This document shows positions 12,832 to 24,956 of a stretch of 64,000 nt of DNA, in pieces (positions within the stretch are counted from its first letter, which is position 1; each line of letters starts with the position of its first letter). This DNA is from Acanthosepion esculentum (Eukaryota; Mollusca; Cephalopoda; Sepiida; Sepiidae). The notes beneath the pieces are model-generated. The model was not told the DNA's origin. It was given only the letters and a program-made list of their open reading frames with translations, and searched no databases. The stretch lies in assembly GCA_964036315.1 (NCBI GenBank), contig CAXIWW010000817.1, forward strand, positions 4,809,501 through 4,873,500. The letters are read 5' to 3'. The position numbers and the translations under genes were made by a program.

Positions 12832-13225
12832 GACAAATCAAATAATTGCACACAATTTGATACCCATTTGAAAATATTTCTTTTACTGGAAAAATTTATA
12901 AACAAGTGAAATATGACTGATTTCCCAGTTTAGGGACGCATGACAATTTCCGCAAATGAGCTAACACAAGTCCCCATACCTTTGAATTTAGACTCGACTA
13001 TAATCAAGGTGTCGAAAAAACTTTTGTAATTAAGAATAAGTCAAGATATTCACGAAAATTGGACAGCAATATTTTGTGGATTCTATAAAAAGGCAAAATT
13101 AGAATTGCAGTCTTATTGTGCGCACTGGAATTCGGACGCTGTAAATTGTCAGACGACATACCGCGCACATGGTGAAAGCTGTACTTTTTACTATCTGACC
13201 AAATGAAATTCCAGACAATTGGACA
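12832..13225 (-). repeat. Family U unit (about 394 nt, AT-rich), inverted and internally rearranged
   Basis: This low-GC block is the reverse complement of the unit seen at 34947 and 49271. Read on the minus strand from 13225 it holds unit positions 1-21. It then jumps at about 13204-13208 to unit position about 257 and runs to the end of the unit, and after that comes a second copy up to position about 236. So about 235 nt of the first copy are missing, with a short TTTC match at the join. The total length is 394 nt only by coincidence. It abuts family B on one side and family C on the other. I see no transposase, reverse transcriptase, terminal repeats or RNA gene in it. Confidence 0.9.
13004..13159 (-). 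other. Small open frame in family U (left copy), coding status doubtful
   Basis: A 51-codon frame beginning MSSDNLQRPNSS and ending KVFSTP followed by TGA. The same frame is open in the other U copies and spans the boundary between consecutive U units. This copy differs by several amino-acid replacements (for example AHNKTAIL where the others have VHNKNACL). It has no recognisable domain. It may be chance conservation of a satellite unit. Confidence 0.2.
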
Positions 13226-16200
13226 CCAACAGATCAGAAGCCATGCTGCCTGACGTAGTCTAAAATCTTACATTGGACGCTCAAATATGGACCAGAAACA
13301 GACTTATCAGAGGCCATGCTGCATGACGTAGTTTATCTTTTTACATTAGACGCTCAAATATGCACAAGAAACCAAGAGATCAGAAGCAGGGCTGCTGGAC
13401 GTAGTGTATCATCTTACACAAGACGCTCAAATATGGACCGGAAGCCAAGAGGTCAGAGTCCAATCTGCTGGACGTAGTCTAAAATCTTACATTAGATGCT
13501 AAAATATGGACCGGAAACCAACCGATCAGAGGCCATGCTGCTGGTCGTAGTTTATCTTTTTACATTGGACGCTCAAATATGAACCAGGAAACAACAGATC
13601 AGAATCATGGCTGCTGGACGTAGTGTATCATCTTACACAAGACGATCAAATATGGACCGGAAGCTAACAGGTCAGAGGCCATGCTGCTGGACGTAGTCTA
13701 AAATCTTACATTAGACGCTCAAATATGGACCGGAAAACAACAGATCAGAGGCCATGCTGATGGACAAAGTTTATCTTTTTACATTAGACGCTCAAATATG
13801 CACCAGAAACCAAGAGATCAGAATCATGACTGCTGGACGTAGTGTATCATTTTACACAAGACGCTCAAATATGGACCGGAAGCTAACAGGTGAGAGGCCA
13901 TGCTGCTGGACGTAGTCTAAAATCTTACATTAGACGCTCAAATATGGACCGGAATCAAACAGATCTGAGGCCATGCTGCTGGACGTAGTTGATCTTTTTC
14001 CATTAGACGCTAAATATACAACAGAAACCAAGAGATCAAAATCATGGCTGCTGGACGTTGTCTATCATCTTACATAAGACGCTAAAATATGGACCAGAAA
14101 CCAACAGATCAGAGGCCATGCTGCTGGACGTAATTTATCTTTTTACATTAGACGCTCAAATATGGGCCGGAAGCCAACAGGTCAGAGGCCATGTGGCTTG
14201 ACGTAGTTTATCTTTTTACAATAGACGCTCAAATATGCACCAGCAACCAACAGATCAGAATCATGGCTGCTGGACGTAGTGTATCATCTTACACAAGACG
14301 CTCAAATATGGACCGGAAGCCAACAGGTCAGAAGCCATGCTGCTGGACGTAGTCTAAAATCTTACATGACACGCTCAAATATGGCCCGGAAACCAACAGA
14401 TCAGAGGCCATGCTGCTGGACGTAGTTTATCTTTTTACATTAGACGCTCAAATATGCAACAGAAACCAAGAGATCAAAATCATGGCTGCTGGACGTTGTC
14501 TATCATCTTACATTAGACGCTCAAATATGGACCGGAAACCAACAGATCAGAGGCCATGCTGCTGGACGTAATTTATCTTTTTACATTAGACGCTCAAATA
14601 TGGGCCGGAAGCCAACAGGTCAGAGGCCATGTGGCTTGACGTAGTTTATCTTTTTACATTAGACGCTCAAATATGCGCCAGCAACCAACAGATCAGAATC
14701 ATGGCTGCTGGACGTAGTGTATCATCTTACACAAGACGCTCAAATATGGACCGGAAGCCAACAGGTCAGAAGCCATGCTGCTGGACGTAGTCTAAAATCT
14801 TAAATGACACGCTCAAATATGGCCCGGAAACCAACAGATCAGAGGCCATGCTGCTGGTCGTAGTTTATCTTTTTACATTAGACGCTAAAATATGCACCAG
14901 AAACCAACAGATCAGAATCATGGCTGCTGGACGTAGTGTAATATCTTACACAAGACGCTCAAATATTGACCGGAAGCATACAGGTCAGAAGCCATGCTGC
15001 TGGGCGTAGTCTAATATCTTACATTAGACGATCAAATATGGACCGGAAACTAACAGATCTGAGGCCATGCTGCTGGGCGTAGTTTATCTTTTTACATTAG
15101 ACGCTCAAATATGCACCAGAAACAAAGAGATCCGAAACACGGCTGCTGGACGTAGTGTATCACCTTACACAAGAAGGCTCAAATATGGACCGGAAGCTAA
15201 CAGGTCAGAGGCCATGCTGCTGGACGTAGTCTAAAACCTTACATTAGACGCTAAATTATGGTCGGGAAACCAACAGGTCAGAGGCCATGCTGCTGGTCGT
15301 AATTTATCTTTTTACATTAGAAGCTCAAATATGTACCAGAAACCAACAGATCAGAATCATGGCTGCTGGACGTAGTGTATCACCTTACACAAGACGCTCA
15401 AATATGGACAGGAAGCCAACAGGTCAGAGACTAGGCTGCCTGACGGAGTCTAAAATCTTACATTAGACGCTCAAATATGGACCGGAAACCAACAGATCAG
15501 AGGCTGTGCTGCTGGTCGTAGTTTACCTTTTTACATTAGACACTCAAAATATGGACCGGAAACCAACAGATGAGAGGCCATGCTGCTTGTCGTAGTTTAT
15601 CTTTTTACATTAGACGCTCAAATATGCACCAGAAACCAAGAGATCAGAATCATGGCTGCTGGACGTAGTGTATCATATTACACAAGACGCAGAAATATGG
15701 ACCGGAAGGCAACAGGTCAGAGGCAATGCTGCTTGACGTAGTCCAAAATCTTACATTAGACGATCAAATATGGACCGGAAACCTACAGATCAGAGGCCCT
15801 GCTGCTGGTCGTAGTTTATCTTTTTACATTAGACGCTCAAAATATGCACCAGAAACCAACAGATCAGAATCATTGCTGCTGGACGTAGTGTATCATCTTA
15901 CACAAGACGCTCAAATATGGACCGGAAGCCAACAGGTCAGAAGCCATGCTGTTGGACGTAGTCTAAAATCTTACATTAGACGCGCATATAAGGACCGGAA
16001 ACCAACAGATCATAGGCCATATTGCTGGTCGTAGTTTATCTTTTTACATTAGACTCTCAAATATGCACGAGAAACCAACAGATCAGAATCATGGCTACTC
16101 GGCGTAGTGTATCATTTTAAACAAAACGCTCAAATATGGACCGTAATCCAACAGGTAAGAGACCATGCTGCTGCATGTATTCTAAAATCTTACATTCGAT

Positions 16201-19200
16201 GCCCAAATATGGACTGGAAACCAAGAGATCAGAGGCCATGCTGCTGGACGTAGTTTATATTTTTACATTAGACGCTCAAATATGCACCAGAAACCAACAT
16301 ATCGGAATCATGGCTGCTGGACGTAGTGTATAATCTTACACAAGACTCTCAAATATGCATCACAAACCAAGAGATAAGAAACAGGGCTGCTGGATGTAGT
16401 GTATCATCTTGCACAAGACGCTCAAATATGGACCGGAAGCTAACAGGTCAGAGGCCATGCTGCTGGACGTAGTCTAATATCGTACATTAGACGCTCAAAT
16501 ATGGACCGGAAACGAACAGATCAGAGGCAATGCTGCTGGTCGTAGTTTATCTTTTTACATTAGAAGCACAAATATGTACCAGAAACCAAGAGATCAGATT
16601 CATGGCTGCTGTACGTAGTGTATCACCTTACACAAGACGCTCAAATATTAACCGGAAACCAACAGGTCAGAGGCCATGCTGCTGGACGTAGTCTAAAATC
16701 GTACATTAGATGCTCAAATATGGACCGGAAACGAACAGATAAGAGGCAATGCTGCTGGTCGTAGTTTATCTTTTTACATTAGACGCTCAAATATGCACCA
16801 GAAACCAACAGATCAGAATCATGCCTGCTGGACGTAGTGTATCATCTCACACAAGACGCTCAAATATGGACCGGAAGCCTACAGGTCAGAGGGCATGCTG
16901 CTGGTTATAGTCTAAAATCTTACATTAGACGCTCAAATATGGAACGGAAACCAACAGTTCTGAGGCCATGCTGCTAGACGTAGTTTATCTTTTTACATTA
17001 GACGCTCAAATATGCACCAGAAACCAAGAGATCAGAAACAGGGCTGCTGGACATAGTGTATCATCTTACACAAGACGCTCAAATATGGACCGGAAGCCAA
17101 CAGGGCAGAGGCCATGCTGCTGGACGTTGTTTATCTTTTTATATTAGAAGCTCAAATATGTACCAGAAACCAACAGATCAGAACCATGACTGCTGGACGT
17201 AGTGTATCATCTTACACAAGACGCTCAAATATGGACAGGAAGCCAACAGGTCAGAGGCAATGCTGCTGGACGTCGTCTAAAATCTTACATTAGACGCTCA
17301 AATATGGACGGGAAACCAACAGATTAGAAGCCATGCTGCTGGTCGTAGTTTATCTATTTACATTAGAAGCTCAAATATGTACCAGAAACCAACAGATCAG
17401 AAACAGGGCTGCTGGACGTAGTGTATCATCTTACACAAGACGCTCAAATATGGACCGGAGGCCTACAGGTCAGAGGGCATGCTACTGGATGTTATCTAAA
17501 ATCTTACATAAGACGCTCAAATATGGAACGGAAACCAACAGATCAGAGTCTATGCTGCTGGTTCTAGTTTATATTTCTACGTTAGACCGTCAAATATGCA
17601 CCAGAAAGCAAGAGATCAGAAACAGGGCTGCTGGACGTAGTGTATCATCTTACACAAGACGCTCAAATATGGACCGGAAGTAAACAGATCAGAGGCCATG
17701 CTGCTGGACGTAGTCTAAAATCTTACATTAGACGCTCAAATATGGACAGGAAACCAACAGATCAGAGGCCATGCTGCTAGACGTAGTTCATATTTTTATA
17801 TTAGAAGCTCAAATATGCTGCAGAAACCAACATATCAGAATCATGGCTGCTGGTCGTAGTGTATCATCTTACACAAGACGCTCAAATATGGACCGGAAGC
17901 CAACAGATCAGAGGCAATGCTGCTGCATGTAGTCTAAAATCTTTCATTAGACGCTCAAATATGGACCGGAAACCAACAGATCAGAGGCTTTGCTGCTAGT
18001 CATAGTTTATCTTTTTACATTAGACGCTCAAAATATGGACTGGAAACCTACAGATCAGAAGCCATGCTGCTGGAGGTAGTTTATCTTTTTAAATTAGACG
18101 CTCAAAATATGCACCAGAAACCAAGAGATCAGAATCATGGCTGCTAGACGTAGTGTATCATCTTACAGAAGACGCTCAAATATGGACCAGAAGCCAACAG
18201 GTCAGAGGCCATGCTGCTGGCCGTAGTATAAATCTTATATTAGACACTCAAATATGGACCTGAAACCAACAGATCAGAGGCCATGCTGCTGGACGTAGTT
18301 TATACTTTTATATTAGAAGCTCAAATATATACCAGAAACAGACAGATCAGAATCATGGCTGCTGGACGTAGTGTATCATCTTAAACAAGACGCCCAAATA
18401 TGAACCGGAAGCCAAGAGATCAGAGGCAATGATGCTGCATGTAGTCAAAATCTTACATTAGACTCTTAAATATGGACCGGAAACCAACGGATCAGAGGCC
18501 ATGCTGCTGGACGTAGTATATCTTTTTACATTAGACGCTCAAATATGTACAGAAACCAACAGATCAGAATCATGTCTGCTGGACGTAGTGTATCATCTCA
18601 CACAAGACGCTCAAATATGGACCGGAAGCCTACAGGTCAGAGGCCATGCTGCTGTACGTAGTCTAAAATCTTACATTAGACGCTCAAATATGGAACGGAA
18701 ACCAACAGATCTGAGGCCATGCTGCTGGACGTAGTTTATCTTTTTACATTAGACGCTCAAATATGTACCAGAAACCAAGAGATCAGAATCATGGCTGCTG
18801 GACGTTGTTTATCACCATACACAAGATGCTCAAATATGGACCGGAAGCCAACAGGTCAGAGGCCATGCTGCTGGACGTATTCTAAAATCTTACATTAGAC
18901 GCTCAAACATGGACCGGAAACCAACTGATCAGAGGCCATGCTGCTGGTCGTAGTTTATCTTTTTACATTAGACGCTCAAATATGCACCAGAAACCAAGAG
19001 ATCAGAATCATGGCTGCTGGACGTAGTGTATCCTCTTACACAAGACGCTCAAATAGGGACCGGAAGCCAACAGTTCAGAGGCCATGCTGCTGGGCGTAGT
19101 CTATAATTTACATTAGATGCTCAAATATGGACCGGAAACCAACAGATCAGGAGCCATGTTCCTGGACGTAGTTTATCTTTTTACATTAGACGCTCGAATA

Positions 19201-22200
19201 TTCCCCAGAAACCAAGAGATCAGAAACAGGGATGCTAGACGTAGTGTATCATCTTACACAAGACGCACAAACGTTGACCGGAAAACAACACATCAGAGGC
19301 CATGCTGCTGGTCGTAGTTTATCTTTTTATATTAGACGCTCAAATATGCACCAGAAATCAAGAGATCAGAAACAGGGCTGCTGGACGTAGTGTATCATCT
19401 TGCACAAGACGCACAAATATGGACTGGAAGACAACAGGTCAGAGGCCATGCTGCTCGACGTACTCTAAAATCTTACATTAGACGTACAAATATCGACGGG
19501 AAACCAAAAGATCAGAGGCCCTGCTGCTGGAAATCGTGAAAAATCTTACATTAGACGGCCAAATATGGACCGGAAACCAACGGATCAGAGGCAAGGCTGC
19601 TGGACGTAGTTTATCTTTTTACATTAGACGCTCAAATACGCGCCAGAAACCAAGAGATCAGAAACAGGGCTGCTGGATGTAGTGTCACATCTTACACAAG
19701 AGGGTCAAATATGGACAAGAAACCAACAGGTCAGAGGCCATGCTGCTGGTCGTAGTCTAAAATCTTGCATAAGACTTTCAAATATGGACGGAAACCAACA
19801 GATCAGAAGCTATGCTGCTGGACGTAGTTTATCTTTTTACATTAGACGCTCAAATATGCACCAGAAACGAACAGATCAGAAACAGGGATGCTAGACGTAG
19901 TGTATCATCTTACACAAGACGCTCAAATGTGGTCCGGAAACCAACAGGTCAGAGTCCATACTGCTGGACATCATGTAATATCTTATATTAGAGGCTCAAA
20001 TATGGAGCGGAAACCAACAGATCAGAGGCCATGCTGCTGGACGTAGTTTATATTTTTAAATTAGACGCTCAAATATGCACCAGAAATAAAGAGATCAGAA
20101 ACAGGGCTGCTGGACGTAGTGTATAATCTTGCACAAGACGCTCAAATATGAACCGGAAGCCAACAGGTCAAAGGCCATGCTTCTCGACGTACTCTGAAAT
20201 CTTACATTAGACGCTCAAATATTGACCGGAAACCAACAGATCAGAGGCCATGCTGCTGGATGTAGTTTATCTTTTTACATTAGACGCTCAAATATGCACA
20301 AGAAACCAAGAGTTCAGAAAAAGGGGTGCTGGACGTAGTGTATCATATTGCACATGACGCACAAATATGGACCGCAAGCCAACAGGTCAGAGGCCATGCT
20401 GCTGGACCTACTCTATAATCTTACATTAGACGCTCAAATATGGACGGGAAACCAACAGATCAGAGGCCATGCTGCTGGTCGTAGTTTATCTTTTTACATT
20501 AGACGCTCAAATATGCACCAGAATCCAACAGATCAGAATAATGGCTGCTGGACGTAGTGTATCATGTTACACAATCGGCTCAAATATGGACCGGAAGCCA
20601 ACGGGTCAGAGGCCATGCTGCTGGACATCATGTAAAATCTTACATTAGACGCTCAAATATGGACAGGAAACCAACTGATCCGAGGCAAGGCTGCTGGACG
20701 TAGTTTATCTTTTTACATTAGACGCTCAAATATGCACCAGAAACCAAGAGATCAGAAACAGGGCTGCTGGATGTAGTGTATCATCTTACACAAGATGCTC
20801 AAATATTGACCTGAAGCCAAAATGTCAGAGGCCATCTGCTGGACGTAGTATAAAATCTTACATTAGAGGATCAAATATGTAACAGAAACCAACAGATCAG
20901 AGGCCATGCTGCTGGTCGTAGTTTATCTTTTTACATGTGACGCTCAAATATTCACCAGAATCCAAAATATCATAATCATGGCTGCTGGACGTAGTGTATC
21001 ATCTTACACAAGAGGCTCAAATATGGACCGGAGCCAACAGGTCAGAAGACATGCTGCTGGACGTAGTCTAAAATCTTATATAAGACATTCAAATATGGAC
21101 GGAAACCAACAGATCAAAGGCCATGCTGCTGTACGTAGTTTATCTTTTTACATTAGACGCTCAAATATGCACCAGAAACCAAGTGATCAGAAACAGGGAT
21201 GCTAGACGTAGTGTATCATTTACACAAGACTCTCAAATGTGGACCGGAAACCAACAGGTCAGAGGCCATGCTGCTGGACGTCATGTAATATCTTATATTA
21301 GAGGCTCAAATATGGACCGGAAACCAATGCTGCTGGTTATAGTTTATCTTTTTAAATTAGACGCTCAAATATGCACCAGAAACCAAGAGATCAGAAACAG
21401 GGCTGCTGGACGTACTGTATCATCTTGCACAAGACGCTCAAATATGGACCGGAAACCAACAGATCAGAGGCCATGCTGCTGGACGTAGTTTATCTATTTA
21501 CATTAGACGCTCAAATATGCACCAGAATCCAACAGATCAGAATCATGGCTGCTGGACGTACTGTATCATCTTACACAAGAGGCTCAAATATGGACCGGAA
21601 GCCAACAGGTCAGAGGCCACGCTGCTGGACGTCATGTAAAATCTTACATTAGACGCTCAAATATGGACCGGAAACCAACTGATCAGAGGGCACCTGCTGG
21701 ACGTATTCAAATATCTTACATTAGACGCTCAAATATGCACCGGAAACCAACAGATCAGAGGCCATGCTGCTGGAAAGTAGTTTATCTTTTTACATTAGAC
21801 GCTCAAATATGCACCAGAAACCAAGAGATCAGAATCATGGCTGCTGGACGTAGTGTATCATCTTACACAAGACGCTCAAATATGAACCGGAAGCCAACAG
21901 TTCAGAAGCCATCCTGCTGGACGTAGTCTAAAATTTGCATTAGACGCTCAAATATGGACCGGAAACCAACAGATCAGAGGCCATGCTGCTGGACGTAGTT
22001 TATCTTTTTACATTAGACGCTCAAATATTCACCAGAAACCAAGAGATCAGAAACAGGGATGCTAGACGTAGTATATCGTCTTACACAAGACGCACAAACG
22101 TGGACCGGAAACCAACAGGTCAGAGTCCACCTGCTGGACGTAGTCAAAAATCTTACATTAGACACTCAAATATGGACCGGAAACCAACAGATCATAGGCC

Positions 22201-24949
22201 ATGCTGCTGGACGTAGTTTATCTTTTTTACATTAGACGCTCAAATATGCACCAGAAACCAAGAGATCAGAAACAGGGCTACTGGATGTAGTGTATCATGT
22301 GACACAAGACGCTCAAATATGGACCGGAAGCCAAAAGGTCAGAGGCCATGCTGCTGGACAAAGTCTAAAATCTTACATTAGACGCTCAAATATTGACCGG
22401 AAACCAACAGATCAGTGGCCATGCTGCTGGACGTAGTTTATCTTTTTAAATTAGACGCTCAAATATGCACCAGTATCCAAAAGATCATAATCATGGCTGC
22501 TGGACGTAGTGTATCGTCTTACACAAGACGCTCAAATATGGACCGGAAACCAACAGGTCAGAGGCCATGCTGCTGGGCGTCGTCTAAAGTCTTACATTAG
22601 ACGCTCAAATATGGACATGAAACCAACAGATCAGAGGCCATGCTGCTGGACGTAGTCTATCTTTTTACATTAGACGCTCAAAATATGCACCAGAAACCAA
22701 CAGATCAGAATATTGGCTGCTGGACGTAGTGTATCATCTTACACAAAACGCTCAAATATGGACCGGAAGCCAACAGGTCAGAGGTAATGCTGCTGGACGT
22801 AGTCTAATATCTTACATTAGACGCTTAAATATGGACCGGAAACCAACAGATCAGAGGCAATGCTGCTGGACGTAGTTTATCTTTTCACATTAGACGCTCA
22901 AATATGCACCAGAAACAAACAGATCAGAATCATGGCTGCTGGACGTAGTGTATCATCTTACACAAGACGCTCAAATATGAACCGGAGGCCAACAGGTCAG
23001 AGGCCATGCTGCTGGACATAGTTCCTCTTTTTACATTAGACGCTCAAATATGCACCAGAAACCAAGAGATTAGAAACAGGGCTGCTGGTCGTAGTGTATC
23101 ATCTTACACAAGACGCTCGAATATGGACCGGAAGCCAACAGATCAGAGGACATGCTGCTGGACGTAGTCTAAAATCTTACATTAGACGCTCAAATATGGA
23201 CCCGAAATCAACGGATCAGAGGCCATGCTGCTGGCCGTAGTTTATCTTTTTACATTAGACGCTCAAATATGCACCAGAAACCAACAGATCAGAATCATGG
23301 CTGCTGGGCGTAGTGTATCATTTTTCACAAGACGCTCAAATATGGACCGGAAGCCAACAGGTCAGAGGTCATGCTGCTGCATTTAGTCTGAAATCTTACA
23401 TTAGACGCTCAAATGTGGTCCGGAAACCAACAGATCAGAGGCCATGCTGCTGGACGTAGTTTATCTTTTTACATTAGACGCTCAAATATGCACCAGAAAC
23501 CAACAGATCAGAATCATGGCTGCTGGACGTAGTGTATCATCTTACACAAGAAGCTCAAATACAGACCGGAAGCCAACAGGTCAGAGACCATGCTGCTGGA
23601 CGTATTCTCAAATCTTCCATTAGACGCTCAAATATGGCCCGGAAGCCAACAGATCAGAGGCCATGTTGCTGAGCGTAGTCTAAAATCTTACATTAGACGC
23701 TCAAATATGGACCGGAAACCAACAGATCAGAGGCCATGCTGCTGGACGTAGTTTATCTTTTTAAATTAGACGCTCAAAATATGCACCAGAAACCAACAGA
23801 TCAGAATCATGGCTGCTGGACGTAGTGTAACATCTTACACAAGAAGCTCAAATATGGCCCGGAAGCTAACAGGCCAGAGGCCATGCTGCTGGACGTAGTC
23901 TAAAATCTTACATTAGACGCTCAAAGATGGACCGGAAACTAACAGATAAGAGGCCATGCTGCTGGGCGTAGTTTATCTTTTTACATTAGAAGCTCAAATA
24001 TGTACCAGAAACCAAGAGATCAGAATCATGGCTGCTGGACGTAGTTTATCACCTTACACAAGACGCTCAAATATGGACCGGAAGCCAACAGTTCAGAGGA
24101 CATGCTGCTGGATGTAGTCTAAATTCTTACATTAGACGCTCAAATATGGACCGGAAACCAACAGAACAGCGGCCATGCTGCTGGTCGTAGTTTATCTTTT
24201 TTTATTAGACGCTCAAATATGCACCAGAAACCAACAGATCAGAATCATGGCTACTGGACGTAGTGTATCATCTTACACAAGACGCTCAAATATGGACCGG
24301 AAGCCAACAAGACAGAGGCAATGCTGCTGGACGTAATCTCAAATCTTACATTAGACGCTCAAATATGGACCGGAAACCAACAGATCAGAGGCCATGCTGC
24401 TGGGCGTAGTTCATCATTTACATTAGACCCTCAAATATGTACAGAAACCAATAGCTCAGAAGCATTTCTGCTGGACGTAGTGTATCATCTCACACAAGAC
24501 ACTCAAATATGGACCGGAAGCCCACAGGTCAGATGCCATGCTGCTGCATGTAGTCTAAAATCTTACATTAGACGCTCAAATATGGTCCGGAAACCAACAG
24601 ATCAGAGGCCATGCTGCTTGACGTAGTTTATATTTCTACATTAGACGCTCAAATATGCACCAGAAAGCAAGTGATCAGAAACAGGGCTGCTGGACGTATT
24701 GTATCATCTTACACAAGACGCTCAAATATGGACCGGAAGCCAACAGGTCAGAAGCAATGCTGCTAGACGTAATCTAAAATCTTACATTAGACTTTCAAAT
24801 ATGGACGGGAAACCAACTGATCAGAGGCCATGCTGCTGGACGTGGTTTATCTTTTTACATTAGACGCTCAAATATGCACCAGAAACCAACAGATCAGAAT
24901 CATGGCTGCTGGACGTAGTGTATCATCTTACACAAGACGCTCAAATATG
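13226..24949 (+). repeat. Satellite family C, left array (73-nt monomer, 219-nt trimeric higher-order repeat)
   Basis: A tandem array of about 160 monomers of 73 nt, in about 53 trimers. The three monomer types alternate. Type 1 begins TCTAAAATCTTACATTAGAC, type 2 begins TTTATCTTTTTACATTAGAC, and type 3 begins TGTATCATCTTACACAAGAC. All share CGCTCAAATATG near the middle and CTGCTGGACGTAG at the end. Type 2 has GCACCAGAAACCAAGAGATC and type 3 has GGAAGCCAACAGGTC. The period is 219 nt exactly where I measured it (TTTATCTTTT at 23241 and 23460). Monomer order is sometimes disturbed by missing or doubled monomers. No gene is seen in this stretch. Confidence 0.97.
14163..14840 (+). repeat. Tandem duplication of two trimers in family C
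   Basis: A block with the private variants TATGGGCCGGAAGCC, CATGTGGCTTGACGTAG, CACCAGCAACC or CGCCAGCAACC, and TGACACGCTCAAATATGG is present twice. The TGGGCCGG landmark is at 14163 and 14601, an offset of 438 nt, which is exactly two trimers. The copies differ at only a few positions by eye. Confidence 0.8.
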
Positions 24950-24956
24950 CGTCTGA
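24945..24956. other. Head-to-head inversion point in family C
   Basis: Family C changes strand here without a spacer: the forward array ends in GACGCTCAAATATG and the next bases, CGTCTGATCTGTTGG, are already reverse complement. The two sides are at different phases of the monomer, so this is a join between two arrays and not a short perfect hairpin. It is the point about which the order of repeat families in the window is mirrored. Confidence 0.85.

Noticed and set aside
12832..13225. U as a transposable element or SINE
   Set aside because: There is no terminal inverted repeat, target-site duplication, poly-A or simple-repeat tail. The unit is tandem at 394 nt, and no convincing Pol III box pair was seen; GAGTCGAGTCGAAATTC only loosely resembles a B box.
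13226..24949. Short frames in family C (60-190 codons here and in the inverted arrays) as small genes
   Set aside because: They are the same translated trimer starting MLLDVVYLFTLDAQ, at the 219-nt period, ended at random by point mutations.
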